The translations under genes and the position numbers were made by a program. Source: Methanobacteriota archaeon (GTDB taxonomy: Archaea; Methanobacteriota; Methanobacteria; Methanobacteriales; Methanobacteriaceae). Taken from it: a stretch of 64,000 nucleotides of DNA. Positions within the stretch are counted from its first letter, which is position 1. Each line of letters starts with the position of its first letter. The stretch covers positions 372,001 to 436,000 of the forward strand of contig JAEYPF010000010.1 in NCBI GenBank assembly GCA_023411115.1. The letters run 5' to 3'. The notes beneath the pieces were generated by a model. That model saw only the letters and a program-made list of their open reading frames with translations, made no database searches and was not told the origin of the DNA. This document shows, piece after piece, positions 27,656 through 36,656 of the stretch.

Positions 27656-27709
27656 GGGTATTTTATACCCAGCACAATTTACAAGCATTATATTTCATAA
27701 ATATAATGC
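27656..27709 (-). promoter_or_regulatory. two perfect inverted repeats overlapping the likely promoter of the 106-aa gene
   Basis: GGGTAT-TTT-ATACCC lies at 27656-27670, about 20 bases before the start codon. At 27685-27709 the arms GCATTATATTT and AAATATAATGC flank CAT; the second repeat contains a TATA-like core in both directions. They could be operators for a dimeric repressor or promoter DNA hairpins. Confidence 0.5.
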
Positions 27710-27999
27710 CATAATTATTATATAATTTTAAAATATGCTATTTAAATGATTTCTAAGTAAAAACCTTTTATTATCCAAAAATTAAAAAAACGTTAATTAT
27801 TCGGCATTATAATCAGTAAAACCAGTGCCATTTAAAAATTTCTTTAAATTAATATTACTTCATAATAAATACTAAAAGAACTAAAAATTAAAAGCAAAAA
27901 TAAGTCTCTCAAAAATTTACAGTTTTACATTTAAAATCATGTGTAAAATTATTGATTATTAATTAAATTTACCTAAATATTAGTTTAAATGGTGTGAAA

Positions 28000-29061
28000 A
28001 TGCGTATTGTTCATCAAGATACAAAAAAAGGAATAATTGAACTTATACCCGAAACATTAGACGACCTCTGGCATTTATCACATATTATAGAGCCCGGAGA
28101 TTTAATTTCATCAAAAACCACTCGTAGAATACAGGATTCAACTGGAGAACGTTTAAGAAGTGATAGGGGAATTAAAAAGACATTTTTTATGGGAATAAGA
28201 GTAGAAAATATAAGTTTTCACAAATATACAGGAAAATTAAGGGCTACAGGTATAATTGAAAGTGGACCTGAAGATCTGGTTCCCCTTGGAACTCACCACA
28301 CCCTTGACCTGAAACTTAAATATTCAATAAGGATAACAAAAGAAAAATGGTCGCGATGGGCCATAAAAAGGTTGAAAGATGCTGTTGAATCATCTAAAAA
28401 ACCATCAGCAATCATTGTGGCAATTGAAGAAGATATTGCAGATCTGGGAATTATCAGGCAGTATGGTATAGAATATTATGGACCCATTATAGGGGGAGTA
28501 TCAGGAAAAAGAATAATTCAAAAAGATCGAGGCAAAAATATAGCTAATTTCTACGATGAGGTTGCCAAAACTTTACTGGGATTTGAAGATATTCAGGGAA
28601 TTGTTATAGCAGGGCCAGGATTTGCAAAGAACGATTTTTATGATTTTTTAAGTCAGAAATATCCGGAACTTGCCAAAATAGCAGGAGTTGAAAGTACTGG
28701 AACTGGAGGACGAGTAGGGATAAGAGAAGTACTTAAGAAAGGTACAATTGAGCAAATGGCCACTGAAGGCAGGATAGCTCAGGAGATGAGGCTTATGGGC
28801 AAAGTCCTGGAGGAAATTGGAAAATCTTCTAATTTAGCCACCTATGGGAAAAAAGAAGTTGAAAATGCATCCAATGCTGGGGCTGCAGAAAGGTTGCTAG
28901 TTCTGGATGAACTGGTGCGTGAAGAAGATGTTGAAAAGATTATGAACCTTGTAGAAAGTACAGGTGGTAAAGTGATGGTTGTAAGCAGCGAACACGAAGG
29001 TGGAAAACAATTAAAAGCACTTGGAGGGATTGCTGCGCTTTTAAGGTATAGCCTGAGTTAA
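28000..29061 (+). CDS. pelA: mRNA surveillance protein Pelota
   Basis: ATG 28000 follows GGTGTGAAA, giving a 353-aa protein MRIVHQDTKKGIIELIPETL. It has the three eRF1-like domains of Pelota/Dom34: N-terminal Sm-like domain (~1-130), central domain (~135-255) without the GGQ peptide-release motif, and C-terminal eL30-like domain with VVSSEHEGGKQLKALGGIAA. It dissociates stalled ribosomes together with aEF1A and ABCE1. Full length. Confidence 0.95.
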   Translation: MRIVHQDTKKGIIELIPETLDDLWHLSHIIEPGDLISSKTTRRIQDSTGERLRSDRGIKKTFFMGIRVENISFHKYTGKLRATGIIESGPEDLVPLGTHHTLDLKLKYSIRITKEKWSRWAIKRLKDAVESSKKPSAIIVAIEEDIADLGIIRQYGIEYYGPIIGGVSGKRIIQKDRGKNIANFYDEVAKTLLGFEDIQGIVIAGPGFAKNDFYDFLSQKYPELAKIAGVESTGTGGRVGIREVLKKGTIEQMATEGRIAQEMRLMGKVLEEIGKSSNLATYGKKEVENASNAGAAERLLVLDELVREEDVEKIMNLVESTGGKVMVVSSEHEGGKQLKALGGIAALLRYSLS

Positions 29062-29155
29062 ATTATTTTTAATAATCTTACAGAGAAAGTTTAAGCAAAA
29101 ACTTTAAAAATCTACAGAACAAATACGATATTTTAACGTTACTGGAGGAGTATTA

Positions 29156-29854
29156 ATCAAAAAAATAATTATAATCAGCCTATCCATTACAGTTCTCATT
29201 TTAGCCATTATAATTGCAGGGGTGAGCTGGAATACTTCTTCAAATACTGCTTCTTCAAATAATAATAATTTTAACACTATTTTAGGCAATAAAAGTTATG
29301 GTTATGTGGAAAAAGAAGTATATGGGAATCAAAATTCTGAAAATACCATTATATTAATTACTGGAGTCCATCCGCGCGAATTTGAGTTCCACGATGCTAT
29401 TGCAGCTGCTTTAAAGGATAAGTCAAAATCTTTATCTAAAAAATACATAATTTACAAAATTCATGTAACCAAGAACGCTATGCATTTTACCAAAGGTAGA
29501 ATGAATGGTCAGTTACTGGCAAATAAGTTCGTAGTACCTGATGTAACAAGTATTAATCCTCAAATCGTTGTTGATATTCATGAAGACCTGTGGACAGAAG
29601 CCGGATATAAATATCCTCGATATATTTATCCCATTTCCAAAGATGATAAAACGATGGACTACTTAAATAATATTACCCAGAGTATGCCCTTTTTGAAAAT
29701 ATATTCTCCAGGAGGATCAAGTCCATTATATGTTACAAAACCCATAGCACGTAAGGGAATTTGTACCATGGTATATGAAACTTATAAGAAGGATCCATAT
29801 GAAAGGAAGTATTCTGACGCAGTTCAGTTTATAGATGTGCTGGATAGACTATGA
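29156..29854 (+). CDS. exported M14-like hydrolase, apparent AUC start
   Basis: GGAGGAG (29144-29150) is followed after 5 bases by ATC at 29156, which begins a signal/anchor peptide (KKIIIISLSITVLILAIIIA) in frame with the rest. The next normal start, GTG 29222, would remove it, so I infer ATC initiation or a mutated ATG. The mature part has GVHPREFEFHDA (HxxE), VVDIHEDLW (His) and MVYETYKKD (Glu), the layout of M14/AstE-type zinc hydrolases. It acts outside the membrane if functional. The substrate is unknown; peptide or pseudomurein cross-links are speculation. Confidence 0.65.
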   Translation: MKKIIIISLSITVLILAIIIAGVSWNTSSNTASSNNNNFNTILGNKSYGYVEKEVYGNQNSENTIILITGVHPREFEFHDAIAAALKDKSKSLSKKYIIYKIHVTKNAMHFTKGRMNGQLLANKFVVPDVTSINPQIVVDIHEDLWTEAGYKYPRYIYPISKDDKTMDYLNNITQSMPFLKIYSPGGSSPLYVTKPIARKGICTMVYETYKKDPYERKYSDAVQFIDVLDRL

Positions 29855-30005
29855 AACTATTTATAATTAATTCATTTCTAAAAAGCTGGTAAAATAATGT
29901 TTTGCAGCCCCAACCAACAATGAATTTTATTGAGAGTTGAATTAGAACTGGAGTAATTAACAAATTTAATATATCTTTCCTTCTAATTTTAACATAGGTG
30001 AATTA

Positions 30006-30908
30006 ATGTACACAGAAATCATTCTGGCATTTATAATATCAGCTATTTTAACGTTGCTGTTTAAATGGATCATCCAGAAAACTGGCGGAAGTTTATATAC
30101 ATCTATAAGAGGTGGAACACCAAGAGCTGTTGGAATAGCACCATTTGTAGCTATGCTGATCTTTTTACCTTCGCCTTATAATTATCTTGTGGCTATAATT
30201 GGTGTTTTTGCATTTTTAGATGATTTAATTGGAAGAAAGACCATTAAATCATTGCCATTTGAAATAGGACAGCTTTCAAGAGGTTTAGGGATGCTCGTTA
30301 TAGCTGTTCTTGGTTTTTATTACTTTGGACCCGCTTCAATTTTGATTGCATTGATGATCCAGCCTCTAAATATTGCAGATATGCAACCAGGGACTGCATC
30401 TTCTACTGTAATTATCATGTGTATAATCGCAATATTTTTAATGAGCACAGGATTTTTTAACTATTATATTCCCCTTATTATCCTGGCTGCATGTATCGGT
30501 TATGCTCCCCTGGATTATAAAGGCAAAATTATGATGGGTGAAATTGGAAATCACTCATTTGCAGTGGCACTTGGAATCACTTATGCAATATTGGGCGGGT
30601 TCTATGGAAATATATCGGGTATTGGGTATTTATATGGCAGTTTTTTAGGAGTACTGGCCCTATTCCTCATTACATCATTCCTTGTGGCATTTTTAAGAAG
30701 AAAAAATTTGCATATATTCTTAGAGGGAAAACTTGGAATAAAAAATCCTTATTTTGGAGACTATATCATCGATGTAATGGTTGGGGGAGGCCTTGGAGAT
30801 TTATTGCGCAGATTACTCATTGGAAAGCGGGAAATAGTCATAAAAAAACAAATATTTAAATATTTAGGGTTTAGAAGACTCGTTTACAACCCTTATGCTT
30901 GCAAATAA
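30006..30908 (+). CDS. MraY/WecA-like polyprenyl-phosphate sugar-phosphate transferase
   Basis: A 300-aa polytopic protein starting after AGGTGAATTA. Family motifs: RGGTPRAVGIAPF after helix 1, FLDDLIGRK (the DDxxG metal/catalytic motif, near residue 72), PLNIADMQPGTAS (equivalent of NxxNxxDG) and MMGEIGNHSFAVALG (equivalent of the GDxGS loop). It would start lipid-linked glycan assembly. With AglB and a MurG-like gene within 6 kb, a role in pseudomurein or N-glycan precursor synthesis is likely. Several catalytic positions differ from bacterial MraY, so the substrate differs. Confidence 0.82.
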   Translation: MYTEIILAFIISAILTLLFKWIIQKTGGSLYTSIRGGTPRAVGIAPFVAMLIFLPSPYNYLVAIIGVFAFLDDLIGRKTIKSLPFEIGQLSRGLGMLVIAVLGFYYFGPASILIALMIQPLNIADMQPGTASSTVIIMCIIAIFLMSTGFFNYYIPLIILAACIGYAPLDYKGKIMMGEIGNHSFAVALGITYAILGGFYGNISGIGYLYGSFLGVLALFLITSFLVAFLRRKNLHIFLEGKLGIKNPYFGDYIIDVMVGGGLGDLLRRLLIGKREIVIKKQIFKYLGFRRLVYNPYACK

Positions 30909-30917
30909 GACTTTTAT

Positions 30918-31073
30918 CTATTTAACTTTTATGTAACCTAAAATAAGGATAATTATACCAAACACAAACCATATTAATCCTTGATAATAGTCTTTTATAT
31001 AAATCAAGCTGTAAATTCCGATTATCAAAAGTACAGCGGCACATAGATATACAAATAATTTTGCTACTCTCAT
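30918..31073 (-). CDS. 51-aa two-helix membrane protein
   Basis: An ATG at 31073 with AAGGA about 12 bases upstream opens 51 codons: MRVAKLFVYLCAAVLLIIGI, then a polar turn with Lys-Asp-Tyr-Tyr, then a second helix and a basic end (GYIKVK). Two membrane helices are clear. It is convergent with the MraY-like gene. Too short for standard calling. Function unknown. Confidence 0.6.
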   Translation of the reverse strand: MRVAKLFVYLCAAVLLIIGIYSLIYIKDYYQGLIWFVFGIIILILGYIKVK

Positions 31074-31351
31074 AAAACTTAATATCCTTTCTAAGTATTT
31101 AACTTTTTTTCAGTTGTTCTCATTCATCTTTTGATATAACTTAATGATGATACTACGCATTAATTTTAATTTTGACTGTATTAAATATGTAATTTATTTA
31201 AGCAGATTTAATTTTAGCCCATTCATAATTAACAGATTTAGTAGAAAACCTTGTGTGTATGTAAGTAATTGCAAAACTTTAAATATTCCCAAAATCAACT
31301 ATTAATATTATTTGTAAAAATAGTATGCTAATAATCAATTGGGGATCTTAT

Positions 31352-33742
31352 ATGAATGCAGAGAAGATTCTATCCAAACTTAAACCGTTGATCATTATAA
31401 TCCTGTTATTTTCAGCCGTATTTATCCTCAGAGCAGAGGCTGCCTATTTACCCGGTACATCGGCAGATATACGACATCTGTTTGAGGACCAAAATAGACT
31501 CCCTTATTTCAGTGAGATGGATTCCTATTATAATTATAGAATGACCCAAAATTACATTAATCACGGTTATTTAGGAGATACAATAAAAAATGGAATTCCA
31601 TGGGACCTGCACTCCTACTATCCATCTGGAAGAGATGCCGTTTATCCCCCATTAATTGCGATTATCACAGCATTTGCTTACAAAATAGTGAATTCATTTG
31701 CAGACGTACCTTTAAATGCAGTTGCAATCTGGTTAGCCCCATTTATAGCATCGCTTGCAGTAATTCCAGCATACCTGTTTGTAAGGCGAATAACCAACGA
31801 TTACGGAGGAATAACAGCAGGACTTTTAGTAGGCCTATCACCTGCATATTTTTCCCATACATATGCAGGGTTCTTTGATACTGACATGTTCAACATGCTC
31901 TTCCCAATTCTTATTGTAGTATTCTTTATTGTAAGTATACTTGCTGATGACGTTAAAAGTAGGTCTATTTTTGTTTCATTATCCGCTATTTCCCTGTTTA
32001 TCTATTCGACAGCATGGGAAGGTTGGTGGTACATGTTTTACCTGTTGATTGGAACAGCAGTTATATATTTTTTATTTTCAAATTATCTATTTAAAATAGA
32101 TAATGCCATTAGATTAGAGAAATTTCCAGACAAAATTAAATGGTTTTTGGATCAGCCGGCACTATTCTCTTTAATTGTATTTATGGTTATAACTTCTGTT
32201 TTATTGAGTTTTTATTTAGGACTTTCGGGATTTGTAGACATACTAACCCGTTTTATTGGAGTTTCTCAATTACATACAGCTGTTCAAAGTACTGCTTATC
32301 CAAATGTGTATTTAACAGTAGCAGAACTTCAAGTACCTTCAATTTGGGCAGTTATTTTAAAAGTTGGTGGAATTTTGCCCTTTTTATTTGGTATTTTAGT
32401 TGTTCCTTTATTTCTATTTAAATTAATGCCAGAAAAAACTAAAAAAGAAAATGCAAAAAAAGTAAAAAGAACCAGAAGAATGAATAAACCCAGAAAAGTA
32501 ATGAAAACCAGAATAATTGGAAAAAAAGCTGAAGATAATAGGACAATAGATCCCTCTATAATGGAAAAGAAGAAAAATTATCTTTTATATACAATTCTAT
32601 TTTCAATCTGGCTTTTAACCATGGGATTTTCTTTAACACAGGGTTCAAGGTTTATTGAACAGTTTTCAATCCCATTAGCATTAGGGGCGGGAGTTTTTGT
32701 AGGTTTAATGGTACCCTATTTTAGAAAGCATATAAAAAGTGCCAGATACTGCATGCTGGCATGTTTGCTCATGGTAGCATTTGTGTCATATTCCCCAATA
32801 ACTGAAACATATTCTATTGCTGCTTCGACTATATCTCCATCAAGCGTAAATGATTCAATGTATAATTCATTAACCTGGATTAGGGATAATACTCCCCAAA
32901 ATACAGTTTTAACTTCCTGGTGGGACTTTGGACACCTGTTTACAGCAGTAGCAGATCGGCCAGTTACCTTTGACGGAGGATCACAAAACACACCGCGTGC
33001 ATACTGGGTTGGAAAAGCCCTAACTACAAGCGATGAGAATCTATCGGCAGGAATACTGAGAATGTTAACTTCAAGCGGGGATCAGGGTATTTCGACCATT
33101 GAGGCCTATACAAAAGATATTGGTAAGAGTGTAGAAATACTGGATACGATTTTGCCGGTTGATAAACAGGCTGCTCAAACCATATTAACCAGCCAGTATA
33201 AATTAACTCCAGAACAGGCACAAAATGTGTTACAGTACACTCATCCAGATAATCCGACCCCACATGAGCTCATATTAAGCAGCGACATGATTATAAAAGC
33301 AGGAGTATGGTCTAAGTTTGGAGACTGGAATTTTCAGAAAAATACCGGACAAAGTCATGGTTATTCTTTAGGACAGGCGGTTTCCCAGCAAATTAATGGT
33401 AATACTGTAATTACGGCTCAAAATGGAGTTATTGCACAGATAAATGGAACCAAAATAACTGCATATGTTCGATATTATAGAGGTAATCAAATACAGATGC
33501 TAGATCCCCACAGGTTAATTGTAGTTCAAAATGGCAATGTAGTAATGAATCAGGTTATTTCCAATGAAAGTATATTCAGTATAGCTTTAATAAAGGAAAA
33601 TAATGATTATCTGACCATTATCATGAATAAAGAACTCGAAGATTCCATGTTTACTAGGTTGTACTTCGAAAATGGCGCAGGTCTAAGCAAATTTAAGCTG
33701 GTACATAGGGATGGCGGCGTAATGGTATGGAATGTAATTTAA
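31352..33742 (+). CDS. aglB: STT3/AglB-type dolichyl-(phospho)oligosaccharide protein glycosyltransferase
   Basis: ATG 31352 follows GGGGATC; 796 aa. The N-terminal ~470 residues contain about 13 helices, the first external loop with a metal-binding acidic pair (SEMDSYYNYRM near residue 54), and a basic cytosolic insertion (KKVKRTRRMNKPRK, ~residues 370-385). The globular C-terminus has the catalytic WWDFGH (WWDxG) motif near residue 520. It transfers lipid-linked glycans to Asn in N-x-S/T sequons of exported proteins. It is monocistronic here, in an envelope-glycan neighbourhood. Confidence 0.94.
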   Translation: MNAEKILSKLKPLIIIILLFSAVFILRAEAAYLPGTSADIRHLFEDQNRLPYFSEMDSYYNYRMTQNYINHGYLGDTIKNGIPWDLHSYYPSGRDAVYPPLIAIITAFAYKIVNSFADVPLNAVAIWLAPFIASLAVIPAYLFVRRITNDYGGITAGLLVGLSPAYFSHTYAGFFDTDMFNMLFPILIVVFFIVSILADDVKSRSIFVSLSAISLFIYSTAWEGWWYMFYLLIGTAVIYFLFSNYLFKIDNAIRLEKFPDKIKWFLDQPALFSLIVFMVITSVLLSFYLGLSGFVDILTRFIGVSQLHTAVQSTAYPNVYLTVAELQVPSIWAVILKVGGILPFLFGILVVPLFLFKLMPEKTKKENAKKVKRTRRMNKPRKVMKTRIIGKKAEDNRTIDPSIMEKKKNYLLYTILFSIWLLTMGFSLTQGSRFIEQFSIPLALGAGVFVGLMVPYFRKHIKSARYCMLACLLMVAFVSYSPITETYSIAASTISPSSVNDSMYNSLTWIRDNTPQNTVLTSWWDFGHLFTAVADRPVTFDGGSQNTPRAYWVGKALTTSDENLSAGILRMLTSSGDQGISTIEAYTKDIGKSVEILDTILPVDKQAAQTILTSQYKLTPEQAQNVLQYTHPDNPTPHELILSSDMIIKAGVWSKFGDWNFQKNTGQSHGYSLGQAVSQQINGNTVITAQNGVIAQINGTKITAYVRYYRGNQIQMLDPHRLIVVQNGNVVMNQVISNESIFSIALIKENNDYLTIIMNKELEDSMFTRLYFENGAGLSKFKLVHRDGGVMVWNVI

Positions 33743-33970
33743 AATAAATTACTACTTAAAATCTATTACTTTGGATATTTCATTTCCTGAATTAAATGTC
33801 ATTATAAAAAAATGATATTTTAAGAACTGCTTAAAATAATTATAGACCCTATACCGTTTTTGCGAAACAATTGGAGTTATTAAATCTATTTTTTGAAATG
33901 ATTAAATAACAAATTATATATTACTTTTTTTATAAATAGTATTAACACTGTATTTAATTAAATTGGCTTT

Positions 33971-34037
33971 AGGATAGCTACCTTTGAAATAAAAGTAGCT
34001 CCATGTCATTGTCAAGTATGGAGTTTAAAACTATCCT
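33971..34037 (+). ncRNA. candidate three-way-junction RNA element in the PRC-barrel leader
   Basis: P1: AGGATAG (33971-33977) with CTATCCT (34031-34037). P2: CTAC (33978-33981) with GTAG (33995-33998), extended by TTT/AAA across one mismatch. P3: CTCCAT (33999-34004) with ATGGAG (34018-34023). P1/P2 and P2/P3 abut with no unpaired base, as expected for coaxial stacking, and 7 bases join P3 back to P1. It lies after a TATA-like run near 33910-33920 and ends about 24 bases before the GGTG ribosome site of the next gene. Regulatory function is inference. Confidence 0.45.
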
Positions 34038-34069
34038 TAACTTGATTTTAAAAAAACACAGGTGATAAA

Positions 34070-34303
34070 ATGCATGCAAAAGATTTATCCGGAAAGGATA
34101 TTGTAGATGCTAATGGAGATAAAGTCGGTGTAGTAGACGACGTAGAAATAGATGTAATGAACAAAATGGTAACAGGCCTAGTTGCTAAAGAAGGCACTCT
34201 TTCCTCAAAATTAGGTATGGGCGAAGAAAGAATGATCTCCATGGATATGGTTGATACAATAGGTGATAAGGTAATCTTAAAACGTATGGGAAGAAGAATG
34301 TAA
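34070..34303 (+). CDS. PRC-barrel domain protein
   Basis: The 77-aa product starts MHAKDLSGKDIVDANGDKVG and follows the PRC-barrel pattern (G..V.d..G..iG.V.Dv.id....v.gl) with KLGMGEERMISMDMVDTIGD before the last strand. Small archaeal PRC-barrel proteins occur alone and are poorly characterised; links to RNA metabolism and cell division (CdpB-type proteins) have been proposed. Good ribosome site AGGTGATAAA. The leader holds a possible structured RNA. Confidence 0.88.
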   Translation: MHAKDLSGKDIVDANGDKVGVVDDVEIDVMNKMVTGLVAKEGTLSSKLGMGEERMISMDMVDTIGDKVILKRMGRRM

Positions 34304-34370
34304 ACATTCTTTCCTACTATTTTTTTATAACTACATTTAACAAATTAAATTCTTCCAAATTTTATATTGA

Positions 34371-34565
34371 CTCTCTTTTTCAGCACGACCTAAAAGCGCA
34401 TTAATTATAAACAGATCAAAGGATAGAAATGCTGTTTTAGGTGTAAATATTGACTATGTTCCCATATGTGGAATCAAAAGAAGTACATGAATAGTAACCG
34501 TCACTGGCAACGCAGTATTATATGAAATAAATCACATCAATGATCATGTTTTACAATATTTTTGA
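34371..34565 (+). pseudogene. remnant of a UPF0145/YbjQ-family gene
   Basis: One frame without a start codon reads SARPKSALIINRSKDRNAVLGVNIDYVPICGIK..., hits TGA at 34488-34490, then continues IVTVTGNAVLYEINHIND to TGA 34565. This matches the C-terminal half of YbjQ/UPF0145 proteins (NAV-x-G-[VI]-[DN]-[IV]-DY, then [MV]-x-V-[ST]-x-[ST]-G-[TN]-AV). The N-terminal half is absent and an in-frame stop interrupts the last strand. Family call from memory of the motif. Confidence 0.65.
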
Positions 34566-34754
34566 TTTATTAGGAATATTTATATAATATCTGCACTAAT
34601 TTTGATTTAAATCAGTATAGCCCCATTTAAATTAGTTAATCCTAATTTTAACCTTATTGTGGAGCAGTTCAATGAAAATCAAATAAATTAACAAAAAATT
34701 TGTATTTAAGGAATTTTTAATGTTTACAAGATATTTTAATTTAAAGGTGAATAA

Positions 34755-35795
34755 ATGAAAGCATTATTTATGGTAACAGGGCGAGGTATTGGAGGAGACG
34801 CAGCAATTGCACTTAATATTTCTAAAGCACTATCTAAATATGGTATAGATTGTGAATTTGCCTTAAATTACGGTGCAAGTGGGTTGCTATTTGAAAAACA
34901 TGGTATAAACTGGCATGAAACAGCTATTCCCCAAGCCGGCGGACATGCTGCCACTAAGCTTACCCTGGTAAAAGGAGGCTTTAAAACTATTAAGGCCATC
35001 TTTGAAGCCATAAGTTTATACAGAAAAGTAAAACCAGATGTGGTTATTGGATCCATTGGTGGAGGAGCAATAGTTGGATGTTTAGCTGCCAAAATTATCG
35101 GTATTCCATCTGTAGGGATTGTCTCTACCCCATCTGACTCAAAAGTGTCTAAATTTACCACAGCAGTTGCACTTCCAGAATCTCCATTATTTAAACTAAC
35201 CAATAGCAGTGTAAATGTGCATAAGGCCTATATGCCCATAAATCCGGATGTAATTACTGGTAACAAGGAAAAAGCACTGGAATCGATGCCAGAAAGTTAT
35301 GATCCTTCCCTACCGACAATACTATTATCCTCAGGTTCTACTCTTTTTGAAAAAATGGCCCTTGCTGCCCCTAAACTTCGAGAAAGCGGAATTAAAGCAA
35401 ACATAGTGGTCATAGGGCATCCTCTAGATGAAAAATATCGTGAATATCTTGAGACTGATGGAATATTATATTTAGGTTATATTGACTGGGTGCGTGATTT
35501 ATACAAATTAGCAGACTTCGTAATTATTACAGATGATGGAGTAATGCTTCATGAAGCTATTGCATGCAATTTACCCATAATAACGCTGCTTAGAGTAAAA
35601 TATGGGCGTTATCATGACATGGGTGATGTATTTAAAGGAGCAGTGGTTGAAAGTGAGTTAGATAACCTGGATCAAACTGCGAATGATTTTCTAAATGATA
35701 TTGATAAAACTAAAAATAAAGCCTCGCAGTATGGTAAAGATGTCTTAGAATCCTCCGATAAAATTGCAAAAATAATTCTTGACAAACTAAAATAA
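34755..35795 (+). CDS. MurG-like UDP-sugar glycosyltransferase
   Basis: A 346-aa GT-B fold protein starting after AAAGGTGAATAA. The N-terminal half has MVTGRGIGGDAAIALNISKA and the stretch PDVVIGSIGGGAIVGCLAAK, equivalent to the MurG GGY/F acceptor site. The C-terminal half has LLSSGSTLFEKMALAAPKL and VIITDDGVMLHEAIACNLPI, the donor-binding alpha/beta/alpha segment. It would add a sugar to a lipid-linked precursor. Bacterial MurG makes lipid II; in Methanobacteriales related proteins are thought to serve pseudomurein or other glycans (inference). Confidence 0.78.
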   Translation: MKALFMVTGRGIGGDAAIALNISKALSKYGIDCEFALNYGASGLLFEKHGINWHETAIPQAGGHAATKLTLVKGGFKTIKAIFEAISLYRKVKPDVVIGSIGGGAIVGCLAAKIIGIPSVGIVSTPSDSKVSKFTTAVALPESPLFKLTNSSVNVHKAYMPINPDVITGNKEKALESMPESYDPSLPTILLSSGSTLFEKMALAAPKLRESGIKANIVVIGHPLDEKYREYLETDGILYLGYIDWVRDLYKLADFVIITDDGVMLHEAIACNLPIITLLRVKYGRYHDMGDVFKGAVVESELDNLDQTANDFLNDIDKTKNKASQYGKDVLESSDKIAKIILDKLK

Positions 35796-35825
35796 TTGAT
35801 TCATTAATTTAAAAAAAAGGAAAAA

Positions 35826-36188
35826 TTATTGTTTTTCCATTAGTTTATTTTTAACTGCTGCCCCTGCAATACCACAAACAGCACCAATAACTGCATAAAT
35901 AAAGCATACCGCTACTAAATTGATTACGTTAAGTCCTAAAGGTATGGCCACATTTGAGAAATAGCTGAGTAATGCAGTATAAGACAATATAGAAACTATA
36001 CTTCCAATAAAGCTGATTACAGCCCCATAGAGAGCCCCTATTTTAAGATCACCACCGAGAACATATCCTCCAATTAATGGTGCTATAATAAAGCTTAAAA
36101 TTGCCAATGAAGGCGAGTTAAACATAAACATGAAAAACATAACTATTGCTAGGACAATTCCAAAACCTAAAGATTTCCAGTTAATCAT
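35826..36188 (-). CDS. DUF5518-like membrane protein
   Basis: A 120-aa protein with four helices, starting MINWKSLGFGIVLAIVMFFM, with the Gly-rich LIGGYVLGGDLKIGALYGA turn that I associate with the archaeal DUF5518 family. No catalytic residues are evident. It converges with the MurG-like gene, 30 bases apart. Function unknown. Confidence 0.7.
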   Translation of the reverse strand: MINWKSLGFGIVLAIVMFFMFMFNSPSLAILSFIIAPLIGGYVLGGDLKIGALYGAVISFIGSIVSILSYTALLSYFSNVAIPLGLNVINLVAVCFIYAVIGAVCGIAGAAVKNKLMEKQ

Positions 36189-36656
36189 TTATTCACTCCA
36201 TATATTCTTGTTCTTTTTAATTAATTGTCAATCTATTGATATATAATTTAGTCTGATACTCATTTAAAACAATTCAAGAACTGTGAAACTTATATATTTA
36301 CTACAGGTTCGAAAATCAAGTTCATATATTTATTAATTTTTTTATCCAAAAAATAATGATGAAATTATGTTCCTAATTCTACGTTCAATGGATTTCATCC
36401 TACCATATTGATAATTCTTTGCGTTTATGTATCCTTACGATCATTAACACCCGATTAATCATCGATAATGTATTTAGTGACTCATAGTACATAATGGTTA
36501 AGCAGAAGTGTCAGAAATGTAATATTTAGAAAAATATATCAAATTATTGTTGCGATAACAATATAAGTTTTTCTATTTAGTTCTAATAGAAAATAATAAT
36601 ATTAGAATAATTGAAATCGATTATCAATGAAATAAATTATATTGGAGGTGAAAAAA
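36189..36656. promoter_or_regulatory. non-coding region with inverted repeat upstream of the acetate-transporter-like gene
   Basis: No gene is seen in these ~470 bases. TATTGTT-GCGAT-AACAATA (36545-36563) is an inverted repeat about 90 bases before the downstream start codon and could be an operator. TATA-like runs occur near 36291-36301. Confidence 0.35.

Noticed and set aside
29222..29854. M14-like gene starting at GTG 29222
   Set aside because: This start has no ribosome site and cuts off a clear signal peptide that follows a perfect Shine-Dalgarno.
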